NCBI GenBank assembly: GCA_964389685.1
Contig: CAYMFM010000008.1
Location: 1 to 64,000 of the forward strand
Length of the DNA: 64,000 nt
DNA from: G020353115 sp964389685
Lineage (GTDB): Bacteria; Bacteroidota; Bacteroidia; Bacteroidales; VadinHA17
Direction of reading: 5' to 3'
The first letter of the stretch is position 1, and each line of letters begins with the position of its first letter. A program made the position numbers and the translations under genes. Below the pieces are notes generated by a model. It searched no databases and was not told the origin of the DNA. It saw only the letters and a program-made list of their open reading frames with translations. Below are positions 1-9,337 of the stretch, piece by piece.

Positions 1-17
1 TTCAATTATGTATCGTC

Positions 18-44
18 ATTATTCATGCTGAATGCATGAATAAT
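18..44. repeat. perfect hairpin upstream of first gene
   Basis: An 11-bp perfect inverted repeat (18-28 pairs with 34-44, 5-nt loop). No U-tract follows on either strand, so it is not a convincing intrinsic terminator. It may be an RNA-end hairpin or small palindromic repeat belonging to the gene to the left of the window. Confidence 0.5.
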
Positions 45-124
45 TCGGGTTAACTTCCTCCACTGTTAACGCATATCAGTTGATTCACCTTTTTATTATC
101 ACTGAAAAATTGTATTTTCGGATC

Positions 125-922
125 ATGAGATCAATTCGCTGGTTCGTATTACTCGTTATATGCCTGGGAATGGCTTGTCAGCATCCCAAAGAGAGGGTAA
201 AAAAGACGGAAATCATTCCCAAAGAAAATCTTGTCCCGGTACTGGCAGAGATACACCTTGCAGATGCATTGCTTCAAATGTCAGAGGTCCGGCAGAATTA
301 TCCCGGAAGGGATTCCATAAGTAATTACCAGGATATCCTGAAAAAACACGGTTATACCAAGGAGATGTTTGACAGGACGATTGAGTTTTATGAGAACGAT
401 CCGGATGAACTCAATGATCTTTATGAAGAGGTGGTCAGCGAGCTTACCCAGTTACAAAGTGAAATCAACCAGCGTACCCGTCAGATTACCCCGGACGATC
501 TAACCTCTAACCTCTGGAACCAGAAAACTGTCTGGCACCTTCCCGATGACGGACGTATTAACCGGATTGGCTTCAAAATTCCGGTGACAGGACCCGGGAA
601 ATACCTTCTGTTTGCAACGATACGGATGCACCCGGACGATGGATCCATTGAGCCCAGGGTGACAGCATTCTTCTGGTTCGATGATGGGACAGAAACCGGA
701 TTCAGCATCCCTTTTGAACCGAGTCCAATACCCAAGAATGGCAAAATCATAACGCATACACTTTCCCTTAACCTAAAGGACGACAGGGCAACCCATATTT
801 CCGGGTTTCTGCTGGATCATAATCCACGCAGTGGAAACTGGGAAAAACATGTGGATGTCCTTAATGTAAAAATCCAACATATACAGATAAGCACGCCTTT
901 CCGCAATGCAGGACCAGAGTAG
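125..922 (+). CDS. DUF4296 domain lipoprotein
   Basis: A 265-residue protein starting at the ATG at 125. An upstream ATG at 80 is in frame, but the 125 start gives a clean lipoprotein signal: Arg-rich N-terminus, hydrophobic core and lipobox LGMAC with Cys18. Residues about 25-110 resemble DUF4296, a helical domain seen in Bacteroidota lipoproteins (pattern IIPKENLVPVLAEIHLADALL, then Y..ILKKHGYT). The C-terminal half, after about residue 130, looks beta-rich and I do not recognise it. It probably sits in the inner leaflet of the outer membrane or on the inner membrane facing the periplasm. It is transcribed alone; the next gene is convergent. The molecular function of DUF4296 is unknown to me. 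Confidence 0.8.
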   Translation: MRSIRWFVLLVICLGMACQHPKERVKKTEIIPKENLVPVLAEIHLADALLQMSEVRQNYPGRDSISNYQDILKKHGYTKEMFDRTIEFYENDPDELNDLYEEVVSELTQLQSEINQRTRQITPDDLTSNLWNQKTVWHLPDDGRINRIGFKIPVTGPGKYLLFATIRMHPDDGSIEPRVTAFFWFDDGTETGFSIPFEPSPIPKNGKIITHTLSLNLKDDRATHISGFLLDHNPRSGNWEKHVDVLNVKIQHIQISTPFRNAGPE

Positions 923-1011
923 TCCGGAGCCCGATTGATTAGATCGATCTTGAGAGGATATGACGGGTAGAAAATGAGGAGGTAAACCTCTTGGAATAGA
1001 GACGCTATAAA

Positions 1012-1437
1012 CTATTTTACCCCTTTATTCAGGAGGAACTCAAACGCTTCTTTATCATATTTCAGGATGTGATTCTCAAACCAATCAACCAGAAATCCAT
1101 ACATCTCCTCGCACACTTTATCCTTGCCATTTTCATAATCTTCCCTGAATTTAATAATGCGGTCAATGAAGTGTTTATGCGCCTCCTTATGCTGTGTAAA
1201 ATTAGGATACTGGTAATTCTTGAAGTAGATCTCTTCCTGGATCAAATGGTTCTCGGCATAATGAACCAGGGAAAAGAAAATCTCGGAAATTTTCTCTTCA
1301 CCTGGTTTATTTATTATTCCTTCCCGCAGTAAATTGAGGATCTCCAGGTATTTCTTGTGCTGGTCATCAATCAGGCTGACATTTACATTGTATTCCGGCT
1401 TCCAGGTAAAGGGATCCGTTCGGATTTCTCTTCGCAT
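1012..1437 (-). CDS. bacteriohemerythrin (di-iron O2-binding protein)
   Basis: A 141-residue single-domain hemerythrin, the normal length for bacteriohemerythrins. All seven expected di-iron ligands are visible at family spacing: His27 (in DDQH), His64 and Glu68 (HxxxE), His83 and His87 (HxxxH), and His123 and Asp128 (HxxxxD). It should be a soluble four-helix bundle that reversibly binds O2, acting as an oxygen store, carrier or sensor. There is no signal peptide, so it is cytoplasmic. It is monocistronic and convergent with the DUF4296 gene. Its presence suggests the host meets fluctuating oxygen; that last point is inference. Confidence 0.93.
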   Translation of the reverse strand: MRREIRTDPFTWKPEYNVNVSLIDDQHKKYLEILNLLREGIINKPGEEKISEIFFSLVHYAENHLIQEEIYFKNYQYPNFTQHKEAHKHFIDRIIKFREDYENGKDKVCEEMYGFLVDWFENHILKYDKEAFEFLLNKGVK

Positions 1438-1622
1438 GTCAGATCAATTTGGAAAAATTACCTGATAACAAAGGTAGATTGAAAGCCATCGAATACAATG
1501 ATAATTATCATAATGCCCCTGTGGCTTATCCAATACAAATTAATGACTAAATTAGAGTCTGTATAAAATAAAGTTGAGGGAGGTATCGTTGACCTGGTTC
1601 ACCGGGCTCTCTTCCATATTGA

Positions 1623-2750
1623 ATGAACTTGAAACAACCAAAAACCATCTTGTATTGTCCGCTTAACTGGGGCTTGGGGCACGCCAGCAGGGGGGTATTC
1701 CTGATCCGGAAATTTCTTGACAGGGGATTCGAGGTTATTCTTGCAGCCGATGGTGAGCCCCTTGCATTGTTACAGAACGAATTTCCACAACTCGGTTGGA
1801 TCCAATTCACCTCGTTCAGAATACGTTATACAAAAAGAATTCCACTCCTGGTCAAACTCCTCTTTTACCTGCCTGTGATGTTGATCGGTATTGCTAAGGA
1901 ACACCGGGAGCTGAAACGGATTCTCATGGAATATGCCATTGATATTGTCATTTCAGATAACCGATACGGATTGTGGAACAGGCATGTGTTAACAATCTTT
2001 ATTACCCATCAGGTTTCAATCCGGCTTCCTGCCTGGTTATCCTGGTTCCAATATCCCTTATACCGGTTAAGTTGTAACCAGATCCGGAAATTCAATTATG
2101 CCTGGATCCCTGATATTCCCGGGGAAAAAAGCCTGACAGGCGAACTTTCGCAAAAATATCCACTGCCGGAAAATGCACGGTTTACAGGCATCTTTTCACG
2201 ATTCATGTATGATGATCCCGGATCGCTTGATCATTTAGTTGCCAACTATGACCTGCTGGTGATCCTATCCGGGCCGGAACCACAACGAACCATACTGGAA
2301 GAAAAAATCTGTAATCAGCTTAAAATGAGCCGTCTTAAAACTTTGATTGTAAGGGGTTTACCTTCCCATACAGATGAATTTTCACCATCTGATAATCTCA
2401 CCCTCGTACCTCATCTTCCTTCAAACAAACTGAGAGTCCTTATCAAAGCATCCAAAATGGTTATTACCCGATCGGGATACTCGACCATCATGGATCTGAT
2501 TGCACTCAGGAAAACTGCGCTGTTAATACCAACACCCGGACAGACGGAACAGCAATACCTTGGTAAAAGAATGGAACAAAAGAAATATTTTCACTGTTTG
2601 GACCAGCGTGATTTTGATTTAAGTAAAGTCATTGCTTACGGGTACGATTACACCATTCAGTTTTCTGTTAACCATCACCTCATCGATCGTGCAATAAACG
2701 ATCTCATGAGATGCCTCAGCCTATCCGAAGAGAAGGTTCTAAACTCCTGA
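1623..2750 (+). CDS. MurG/GT28-like glycosyltransferase
   Basis: A 375-residue GT-B fold glycosyltransferase. The N-terminus has the beta-strand plus glycine loop typical of the family (YCPLNWGLGHASRG, residues 11-24). The C-terminal half has a nucleotide-sugar site of the GT28 type (about residues 285-320: RSGYSTIMDL, then LIPTPGQTEQQYL, the place where MurG-like enzymes show G..T..E and P....DQ). There is no signal peptide and no clear membrane segment. The sugar donor and acceptor cannot be read from sequence. It resembles a stand-alone Bacteroidota family annotated only as 'glycosyltransferase'. True MurG is unlikely because the dcw neighbours are absent. Confidence 0.8.
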   Translation: MNLKQPKTILYCPLNWGLGHASRGVFLIRKFLDRGFEVILAADGEPLALLQNEFPQLGWIQFTSFRIRYTKRIPLLVKLLFYLPVMLIGIAKEHRELKRILMEYAIDIVISDNRYGLWNRHVLTIFITHQVSIRLPAWLSWFQYPLYRLSCNQIRKFNYAWIPDIPGEKSLTGELSQKYPLPENARFTGIFSRFMYDDPGSLDHLVANYDLLVILSGPEPQRTILEEKICNQLKMSRLKTLIVRGLPSHTDEFSPSDNLTLVPHLPSNKLRVLIKASKMVITRSGYSTIMDLIALRKTALLIPTPGQTEQQYLGKRMEQKKYFHCLDQRDFDLSKVIAYGYDYTIQFSVNHHLIDRAINDLMRCLSLSEEKVLNS

Positions 2751-2762
2751 AAATAAATCGTT

Positions 2763-3371
2763 TCAGGCAATAAGCAGTATGACAGAAACGGTGGCAAATC
2801 CGAGAAGAAAACCGGAATAAACCTGCAGCGAGTTATGGGAATTCAGCTGCAACCTGGCATATCCTGTTAACCCGGCAAAAAGAATCAGAACCATCCAAAT
2901 TGTTTTAAGATCAACGCCCAAACGATATGAAAAGAGGATGACTGCTCCGATTAAACCACCAATCCCAAGCATGTGAAGGGAGATCTTCCACCGGATGGAA
3001 ACGAGCAATGCCAGAATAACAGCAACAGCGCAGGCGAGCATATAGGATTTTATCAGGGGTGGTAGTTGCAGTTTGCTTAAAAACAGGTATCCAAGATAAA
3101 AAAAGAGGCTGTTTACCAGCAAGGGAATGATCCGCTCCCTGTTTGAGCGCATATGAATATCCTCAATAATTTTCCGGAAAAGGTAAAACGGGACAAAACT
3201 CAGCGGGAGAAGAACCGTACAGATCAGAACAATGAGGAAAATGTATTTTTTTGCTTCATAGGGAATAAAGGAAATAAATGTCCCGGAATTGAATAGAATA
3301 AGAAGGCCATACACCGGCATAAATATCGGATGGAAAAGAATGGAAATGATGGCGGGTAGAATGTTTCGCAT
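2763..3371 (-). CDS. six-TM integral membrane protein, conserved in Bacteroidota
   Basis: A 202-residue, strongly hydrophobic protein with about six transmembrane segments and few polar loops. The N-terminus (ILFHPIFMPVYGLLILF) resembles a Bacteroidota family sometimes placed near PAP2-type phosphatases. I do not see the three PAP2 phosphatase motifs, so no enzymatic role is claimed. It starts 8 bp after the rpoN stop codon on the same strand, so it is probably the last gene of an asnS-rpoN-membrane protein unit. Confidence 0.7.
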   Translation of the reverse strand: MRNILPAIISILFHPIFMPVYGLLILFNSGTFISFIPYEAKKYIFLIVLICTVLLPLSFVPFYLFRKIIEDIHMRSNRERIIPLLVNSLFFYLGYLFLSKLQLPPLIKSYMLACAVAVILALLVSIRWKISLHMLGIGGLIGAVILFSYRLGVDLKTIWMVLILFAGLTGYARLQLNSHNSLQVYSGFLLGFATVSVILLIA

Positions 3372-3379
3372 GGGATCGG

Positions 3380-4834
3380 TTACAACTCTTTCCGTAATCT
3401 GGCTACTGAAATATTCAACTGTTCCCTGTACTTGGCAACGGTTCTTCGGGCTATCAGGTATCCTTTTTTCTGAAGAATTTCTGCCAGTTTCTCATCGGTC
3501 AGTGGTTTTCTTTTATCCTCATTAGTCACACACTCGGAAAGGATCGTTTTAATTTCCCGTGTAGATACTTCCTCTCCCGATTCCGTTTGCAATCCTTCCG
3601 AAAAGAAGTACTTGAGCGGGAAAATGCCGAAGTGTGTCTGAATATATTTACTGTTTGCTACGCGGGAGATGGTTGAAATATCGAGGTTTGTCATCTCTGC
3701 TATATCCTTCAGGATCATGGGTCTCATTTTTGTCTCGTCCCCGTCAATGAAGTATTCCTCCTGGAACTCAATGATCGCATTCATCGTAAGCAGCAGGGTG
3801 TTTTGTCTCTGTTTTATCGCGTCAATGAACCATTTAGCAGAATCAAGTTTTTGTTTTACAAAACTCACTGCATCCTTTTGCTCCTTGGACTGGCTGTTTT
3901 TATGGATGTTATAGGATTCCAGCATTTCACTATAGGTTCTGCTAATTTTCAGTTCAGGAACGTTCCTTGCATTGAGGGACAATTCGAGTGTTCCCTCATT
4001 ATTATCCAGAATAAAATCAGGAATGATATGTTGAATGGTTTTATTCAGGGGGTCGTTGAAAGAGCTTCCTGGTTTAGGGTTAAGTTTCAGGATTTCATCG
4101 ATCACCTCCTTCAATTCATCCTCTGAAATATTCATTCTTGTAATGATCTTCTCATAATGTTTCTTGGTAAACTCCTGAAAGAAATATTTCAAAAGGTGGC
4201 GTGCCTGTTTTATGACCGGGTTTTCCAGATTTTTCCTTTCGATCTGCAGTAAGAGGCATTCCTGTAAGTCTCTTGCTCCCACTCCTGCCGGATCAAGATC
4301 CTGAATGATTCTAAGCATCTCATGCAACTGCTCCTCTGTTGTTGAAATATTTTGTGAAAAAGCGAGGTCATCCACAATATTTTCAAGTTTTCGGCGGAGG
4401 TATCCATCCTCATCAATATTCCCCAGGATATATTGCGCCAATATTTCCTGCTCTTCAGTCAGGCTTCGCAGTCCCATTTGGCTTTCGAGGTAATCGTTAA
4501 AGGAAGCTCCGACAGAAAATGGTATTTCCGGTTTTTTAACTTCCGCTGGTATGTTTCTGGAGGAGAGTTTATATGCCGGTATATCTTCATCGTTCATGTA
4601 ATCATTCAGCGAAAACTCATCCTCCTCAATATCCAGGTTATCTTCATTCAAAGTTTCTTCTTCATCTGTTTCCTGTTCATCATCATGTCCCTCCTCCAAT
4701 ACAGGATTCTCCTCCATCTCCTTTTTGATCCGCTGTTCAAGTTGAATGGTGGGTATTTCAAGCAACTTGATCATCTGGATCTGCTGCGGAGACAGTTTCT
4801 GCAATAACTTCTGTTGTAACTTCTGTTTTAGCAT
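3380..4834 (-). CDS. rpoN: RNA polymerase sigma-54 factor
   Basis: A 484-residue protein of usual sigma-54 length. Region I is the Gln/Leu-rich N-terminus (LSPQQIQMIKLLEIPTIQLEQ, residues about 14-34), which contacts the activator. It is followed by a very acidic region II (about 50-80) and a core-binding and DNA-binding C-terminus. The diagnostic RpoN box is present as ARRTVAKYRE near residue 462, and the terminal SVARLRKEL matches the family end. It directs transcription from -24/-12 promoters with AAA+ enhancer-binding activators, none of which is in the window. It lies 17 bp downstream of asnS on the same strand. Confidence 0.97.
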   Translation of the reverse strand: MLKQKLQQKLLQKLSPQQIQMIKLLEIPTIQLEQRIKKEMEENPVLEEGHDDEQETDEEETLNEDNLDIEEDEFSLNDYMNDEDIPAYKLSSRNIPAEVKKPEIPFSVGASFNDYLESQMGLRSLTEEQEILAQYILGNIDEDGYLRRKLENIVDDLAFSQNISTTEEQLHEMLRIIQDLDPAGVGARDLQECLLLQIERKNLENPVIKQARHLLKYFFQEFTKKHYEKIITRMNISEDELKEVIDEILKLNPKPGSSFNDPLNKTIQHIIPDFILDNNEGTLELSLNARNVPELKISRTYSEMLESYNIHKNSQSKEQKDAVSFVKQKLDSAKWFIDAIKQRQNTLLLTMNAIIEFQEEYFIDGDETKMRPMILKDIAEMTNLDISTISRVANSKYIQTHFGIFPLKYFFSEGLQTESGEEVSTREIKTILSECVTNEDKRKPLTDEKLAEILQKKGYLIARRTVAKYREQLNISVARLRKEL

Positions 4835-4851
4835 AACAAACCGTTGGCAGA

Positions 4852-6246
4852 TTAAAATTCCGCATTTTTAGGCGTTCTTGGAAAGGGGATCACATCCCGG
4901 ATATTGCTCATCCCTGTAATGAAAAGGATAAGTCGCTCAAAACCCAATCCAAACCCACTATGTGGGGCAGTACCGAATTTTCGTGTTTCGAGATACCACC
5001 AAAGATTCTGTTCGGGGATCTTTAATTCCCTGATTCGTTGATAGATTTTGTCATACCGCTCTTCCCGCTGCGATCCTCCGATAATTTCGCCGATCTTTGG
5101 GAACAACACATCCATCGCCCTTACTGTTTTTCCATCTTCGTTTTGCCACATATAAAAAGCCTTAATATCTTTTGGATAATCGGTAAGGATCACGGGGCGT
5201 TTAAACTCTTGTTCAACAAGGTACCGTTCATGTTCAGCCTGCAGATCAAGGCCCCACTTTACCGGAAATTCAAATGTCTGCCCGGATGCCAGCAACAGGT
5301 CAACCGCTTTGGTATATCCCATCCGTACGAAATCATGCTTAAGAATATTACGCAACCGGTCAAGCAATCCTTTATCATACATTTGATTCAGGAATTCGAG
5401 ATCCGACCGACAATGGTCTAACGCATAACCTACCAGGAATTTCAAAAAATCTTCTGCCAGGTCCATGTTATCATCGATATCGTAAAACGCCATTTCGGGT
5501 TCAATCATCCAGAATTCAGCAAGGTGTCGGGGTGTATTCGAATTTTCCGCTCTGAACGTAGGACCGAAAGTGTAAATTTCGGAAAGTGCAAGAGCACCAA
5601 TTTCCCCCTCCAACTGACCGGAAACAGTAAGGTTTGTCTCTTTACCGAAAAAATCTTTCTGGTAATCAACCGACCCATTATCCTTTTTTGGCGGATTAAC
5701 ATCATCCAGCACCGTTACCCTGAACATCTCTCCGGCTCCTTCGGCATCCGAACCGGTAATAATGGGAGTGTGAAGATAGACGAACCCACGATCGTTAAAA
5801 TACTTATGGATGGCAAACGACATGGCATGGCGAATGCGAAAAATAGCCCCGAAGGTATTGGTCCTTGGCCTCAGGTGTGCAATCTCCCGGAGGAATTCCA
5901 GCGAGTGTCCTTTTTTCTGCAACGAGTAGACTTCCGAATCAGCCGTTCCATACAATTCAATATCCTTGGCCTGTATCTCTACCTGCTGCCCCTTCCCCTG
6001 CGACTCCACCAACTTACCGGTTACCGCAATACAGGATCCTGTTGTGATCTTCTTCAATAAATCCTCATCAAATTTTGAAGTGTCTGCCACAATCTGGATA
6101 TGATGGATTACCGAACCATCGTTAAGTGCAATGAAGGCTACGTGACTGGTTCCCCTCTTAGTCCGGACCCACCCCTTAACATGAACCTCTTTACCATAAT
6201 CTTTCGAGTCAAGTAACTCTTTAACCTTGTTCCTGCTCCTTATCAT
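4852..6246 (-). CDS. asnS: asparagine--tRNA ligase
   Basis: A 464-residue class IIb aminoacyl-tRNA synthetase. The N-terminal OB-fold anticodon-binding domain (about 15-105; VKGWVRTKRG, then FIALNDGS) is followed by the catalytic core. Motif 2 is FRAENSNTPRHLAEFWMIEPE and motif 3 is GFGLGFERLILFITG near the C-terminus. The combination of AENSNTPRHLAEF and the length fits AsnRS rather than AspRS. It charges tRNA-Asn with asparagine in the cytoplasm. It is the first gene of the leftward asnS-rpoN-membrane protein group, with a 363-bp divergent region before the uspA-like gene. Confidence 0.97.
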   Translation of the reverse strand: MIRSRNKVKELLDSKDYGKEVHVKGWVRTKRGTSHVAFIALNDGSVIHHIQIVADTSKFDEDLLKKITTGSCIAVTGKLVESQGKGQQVEIQAKDIELYGTADSEVYSLQKKGHSLEFLREIAHLRPRTNTFGAIFRIRHAMSFAIHKYFNDRGFVYLHTPIITGSDAEGAGEMFRVTVLDDVNPPKKDNGSVDYQKDFFGKETNLTVSGQLEGEIGALALSEIYTFGPTFRAENSNTPRHLAEFWMIEPEMAFYDIDDNMDLAEDFLKFLVGYALDHCRSDLEFLNQMYDKGLLDRLRNILKHDFVRMGYTKAVDLLLASGQTFEFPVKWGLDLQAEHERYLVEQEFKRPVILTDYPKDIKAFYMWQNEDGKTVRAMDVLFPKIGEIIGGSQREERYDKIYQRIRELKIPEQNLWWYLETRKFGTAPHSGFGLGFERLILFITGMSNIRDVIPFPRTPKNAEF

Positions 6247-6609
6247 ATCGTAATATTACTTGAAAATAAAGTATAAAAATAAGATTTTTGGACTAAGAAA
6301 TTCAATTTATATCAATTTATAAACCCTTTTGCTGATTTTGGCCTGATTTTTGAAAACACCAAAGAAGAAAGACTCAGGTTTGCACCTGTTCGTGAAATGA
6401 GTTGATGGCGAAAACCCGTTGTTTTTCTTGCTGTTTTACTGCATGTGGGAAGCGAATACTATCCATATAAATACTGGAATGAAATCCAATTGTAATCTCT
6501 GATCAATCTGCTTCAAAACACTAAGATTCGAAATAAATCGTTATAATAATACATTTTTAAAAATTAAAAAATAAAGTAATTTTGCAAGCACAATGTTAAA
6601 GAAACTGAG
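6247..6609. other. divergent intergenic region asnS / universal stress gene
   Basis: An AT-rich 363-bp spacer holding the leftward asnS promoter, which I cannot place confidently, and the rightward promoter annotated at 6577-6584. I see no ORF, RNA gene or strong hairpin here. Confidence 0.5.
6577..6584 (+). promoter_or_regulatory. Bacteroidota -7 promoter element TAatTTTG
   Basis: The octamer matches the Bacteroidota sigma factor consensus TAnnTTTG exactly. It lies 25 bp upstream of the universal stress protein ATG. A clear -33 TTG is missing; only a T-run sits near 6554. Confidence 0.6.
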
Positions 6610-7455
6610 ATGGAAAAGGATAGCAAATTGATTGTGATACCCTGGGATTTTACAAAAGTAGCTGAAAACGCATTGGTTCATGGGGTTAAAATCGCGAAGA
6701 TGGTGGACAACGAATTGCGCTTATTGCACATTGTTGACAAGAAGCTGGATACGGCGAAAAAAGAGGAAGTAACAAACCAGTTGAATGAAATTGCTGCAAA
6801 GACAGAGCGGATTTATAATGTCAAGGTCGATTCATTTATCATGCAGGGAAACATTTTTAATGCAATTTCCAAATATGTATCGGACATACAGGCGAATCTG
6901 GTCATTATGGGGACTCATGGAATGAAGGGAATGCAGAAAATTACCGGAAGCTGGGCACTGAAAGTAATTGCAGGATCTAAAGTTCCGTTCATAGTAGTGC
7001 AGGATCCACCGGAGGATATGTCAAAATATCAAAATATTCTTTTCCCAATCGATTTTAAAATGGAGCAAAAGGAAAAATTGTATTGGGCCATATTCATGAG
7101 TAAATATTTTGATTCAAAAATCCATATTCTACAGGCAGCAACACAGGACAAATCGTTGTTGAAAAAACAAAAAGTGAATCTTAACTTCGCCATCAAATTC
7201 CTGATTCAAAACAGGATCGACTATGAAATCCATACGATTGAAAAAAGCGGGAATTTTGCCAACGATACCATCAAGTTTACACAGGATAAAAAGATTGACC
7301 TGGTCATCATCATGACCACCAAGAACATCAATTTCAGTGATTATGTTGTGGGAGCGCATGAGCAATACATCATTGCGAACAGCTCTCATATACCGGTAAT
7401 GTGCATCAATCCGAAAGCAAATTTCGCCAAGGTTGCACAATACATGTATGGATAA
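6610..7455 (+). CDS. tandem-domain universal stress protein
   Basis: A 281-residue protein with two UspA-like domains (about 1-140 and 143-281). The first keeps the nucleotide-binding loop: GTHG, an 8-residue spacer and GS (about residues 101-114), one residue shorter than the classical G-2x-G-9x-G(S/T). The second domain has lost the glycines, so it is probably structural or regulatory. Such tandem proteins are cytoplasmic and are linked to stress and starvation responses; the specific ligand is unknown. It is monocistronic behind a good TAnnTTTG promoter and convergent with the symporter gene. Confidence 0.9.
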   Translation: MEKDSKLIVIPWDFTKVAENALVHGVKIAKMVDNELRLLHIVDKKLDTAKKEEVTNQLNEIAAKTERIYNVKVDSFIMQGNIFNAISKYVSDIQANLVIMGTHGMKGMQKITGSWALKVIAGSKVPFIVVQDPPEDMSKYQNILFPIDFKMEQKEKLYWAIFMSKYFDSKIHILQAATQDKSLLKKQKVNLNFAIKFLIQNRIDYEIHTIEKSGNFANDTIKFTQDKKIDLVIIMTTKNINFSDYVVGAHEQYIIANSSHIPVMCINPKANFAKVAQYMYG

Positions 7456-7479
7456 CCCCATTCCCCGATTCAGGTACAA

Positions 7480-9156
7480 TCAAAGAATGTATTCTTTCCT
7501 GGGGATAAGGTAGGTGGTCAGCACGGCCGTTACCAGAGCCACAATAAAGGTAAATAATCTAGCTGTTAATCCTTTCTGGGTAAAGGTTGTAACCAGTACC
7601 GGCAGTTTCTCTTCAACAATCCGTTCTGTTGCGGTTTCAGTAAATTTCTCCTCCAGGATCCGTTCAAATTTTGTGACACTGATGTATTTCTGATCCAACA
7701 ACTCCACAAAACCCGATGCTTGTTCTTCGGAAATGATCTCCGCCTCCACCAGGGATGAGAGTTTATCATCCGTCACCCGGTAATGCTGCTCAAATCCTGC
7801 ACTCATCCAGAATATGGTAAACAGCAAACCGGTAATAATGGTCGCAAGAACAGCCCGGCCATGAAATCGTTTCCAGAATAGGGAAAAGATGATCACCACT
7901 GAAAAAGTACATCCAATTCCTGCCCACACATAGCTTACCAGTGTAAAGATTAATCGGGAGGGAGAAACGTATGCCAGGGCAAGGGCTATAACAGCAAGTG
8001 AAGCAGTAACAATGCGGGACCTGCGCAGTCCTTGTTTCCTCCCGGTATCCAGGTATTTGCCAAACGATGGCTTAATGAGGTTTTCCGACATTTCCGTTGC
8101 GGAGAGGATAAGCAACGAGTCAGCCGTTGAGATCATAGCCGCGATAGCTCCGGTAATCAGGATAGCAGCAATCGCCGGTGGAAACAGTTCCAGGAGAACC
8201 GCAGGCATAACATATTCCGGATCATCCAATCCTTTTGGTCCGAACAAAGCAATTCCTATCCATCCCAGGGAGAGCGCGCCAACATAGGCAATGAGGGTCC
8301 ATGCGATACCAATATCTCTTCCCCTCTTTGCCTGCCGGGGATCTTTGATTGCCATGAACCGCATGCTCAACTGTGGCTGACCACCCAGGTAGCCAAAGAA
8401 CCATGCAAACCCACCCACCATGATCAATCCTGCACTGAAGCCCCGGGCAGCCCCGGTCAGTGAGGTATAGGTTGGTCCCGCACCGGCTAATGCCTCCGGG
8501 ATCGATTGGGCAAAGAGCCCCGCATGTGAAGAGAGATAAATGATACCGACAATGGGTCCAATGATCAGGGTAATAATCATAATAATAGCCTGAATCACAT
8601 CGGTATACACCACACTTCGAAATCCACCGTATATGGTATAGGGAACAATGATGGCTGCCGTGATTAACATGCCGAGGTTTGCATCAATATCAAAGATGGT
8701 GTGGAGTGTTTTCCCACCCCCGAGAAACTGTGCTCCAACATAGAAGAAAAAGAAAAAAACAATGGTAAAACTACCGATGATACGTATCCATTTCCCCACT
8801 TCACCGTGTTTCCTGGCAATAAATTCGGTGAAGGTGGATACCTGGTAGGATTCGGCTATATCCCTCAGTCTCCAGGCAATTACAGCCCAGGCTGTGACAA
8901 TGCCAACAACACACCCCAATGCAGTCCAGATTTCAGTAAGACCCATGGCATATGCAGCACCGGGCAACCCGAGTAAAGCCCAGGAAGATTCTCCGGTAGC
9001 CCGCTCAGACAGGGCAGCAACCCACCCCGGCAATTGCCTGCCCGCAATGGCATAGTCGACATCGGATTTTACCTTCCTTCCCTGGTATAAACCCCATAAT
9101 ATCAAAAGGGTCATGTAGATCACCATGACCAGGAGTATCTGTAGCTGTTGATCCAT
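7480..9156 (-). CDS. sodium/solute symporter (SSS family, PutP-like)
   Basis: A 558-residue inner-membrane transporter with about 13 predicted transmembrane helices. The N-terminus (DYAIAGRQLPGWVAALSERATGESSWALLG) is the SSS core around TM1-TM2, where Na+ ligands and substrate contacts lie. It most resembles Na+/proline symporters, but the substrate cannot be fixed from sequence. An odd hydrophilic, Glu/Lys-rich stretch (about residues 468-530) lies before the last helix. It looks like a soluble regulatory or coiled insert and is uncommon in PutP. It is monocistronic, with a possible TAtcTTTa core on the minus strand at 9238-9245. Confidence 0.88.
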   Translation of the reverse strand: MDQQLQILLVMVIYMTLLILWGLYQGRKVKSDVDYAIAGRQLPGWVAALSERATGESSWALLGLPGAAYAMGLTEIWTALGCVVGIVTAWAVIAWRLRDIAESYQVSTFTEFIARKHGEVGKWIRIIGSFTIVFFFFFYVGAQFLGGGKTLHTIFDIDANLGMLITAAIIVPYTIYGGFRSVVYTDVIQAIIMIITLIIGPIVGIIYLSSHAGLFAQSIPEALAGAGPTYTSLTGAARGFSAGLIMVGGFAWFFGYLGGQPQLSMRFMAIKDPRQAKRGRDIGIAWTLIAYVGALSLGWIGIALFGPKGLDDPEYVMPAVLLELFPPAIAAILITGAIAAMISTADSLLILSATEMSENLIKPSFGKYLDTGRKQGLRRSRIVTASLAVIALALAYVSPSRLIFTLVSYVWAGIGCTFSVVIIFSLFWKRFHGRAVLATIITGLLFTIFWMSAGFEQHYRVTDDKLSSLVEAEIISEEQASGFVELLDQKYISVTKFERILEEKFTETATERIVEEKLPVLVTTFTQKGLTARLFTFIVALVTAVLTTYLIPRKEYIL

Positions 9157-9337
9157 GTTTGTGCTCTTTAATTACCCTACAGGAAGAACAGTGCATCCAA
9201 CATACCGCATGAAAGATGCCTTAATGCTCAACAGCCTTAAAGATATCAAGTTCGTTGAAAATTTAAAACTAAGGCATGAAAAAAAGGCCATCCAGCACAC
9301 CGGACAGCCCCATTCCACGTAAGATCCATCAATTGGC

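Noticed and set aside
5524..6060. 178-codon ORF opposite asnS
   Set aside because: It is a shadow frame of the asnS gene, which has all synthetase motifs.
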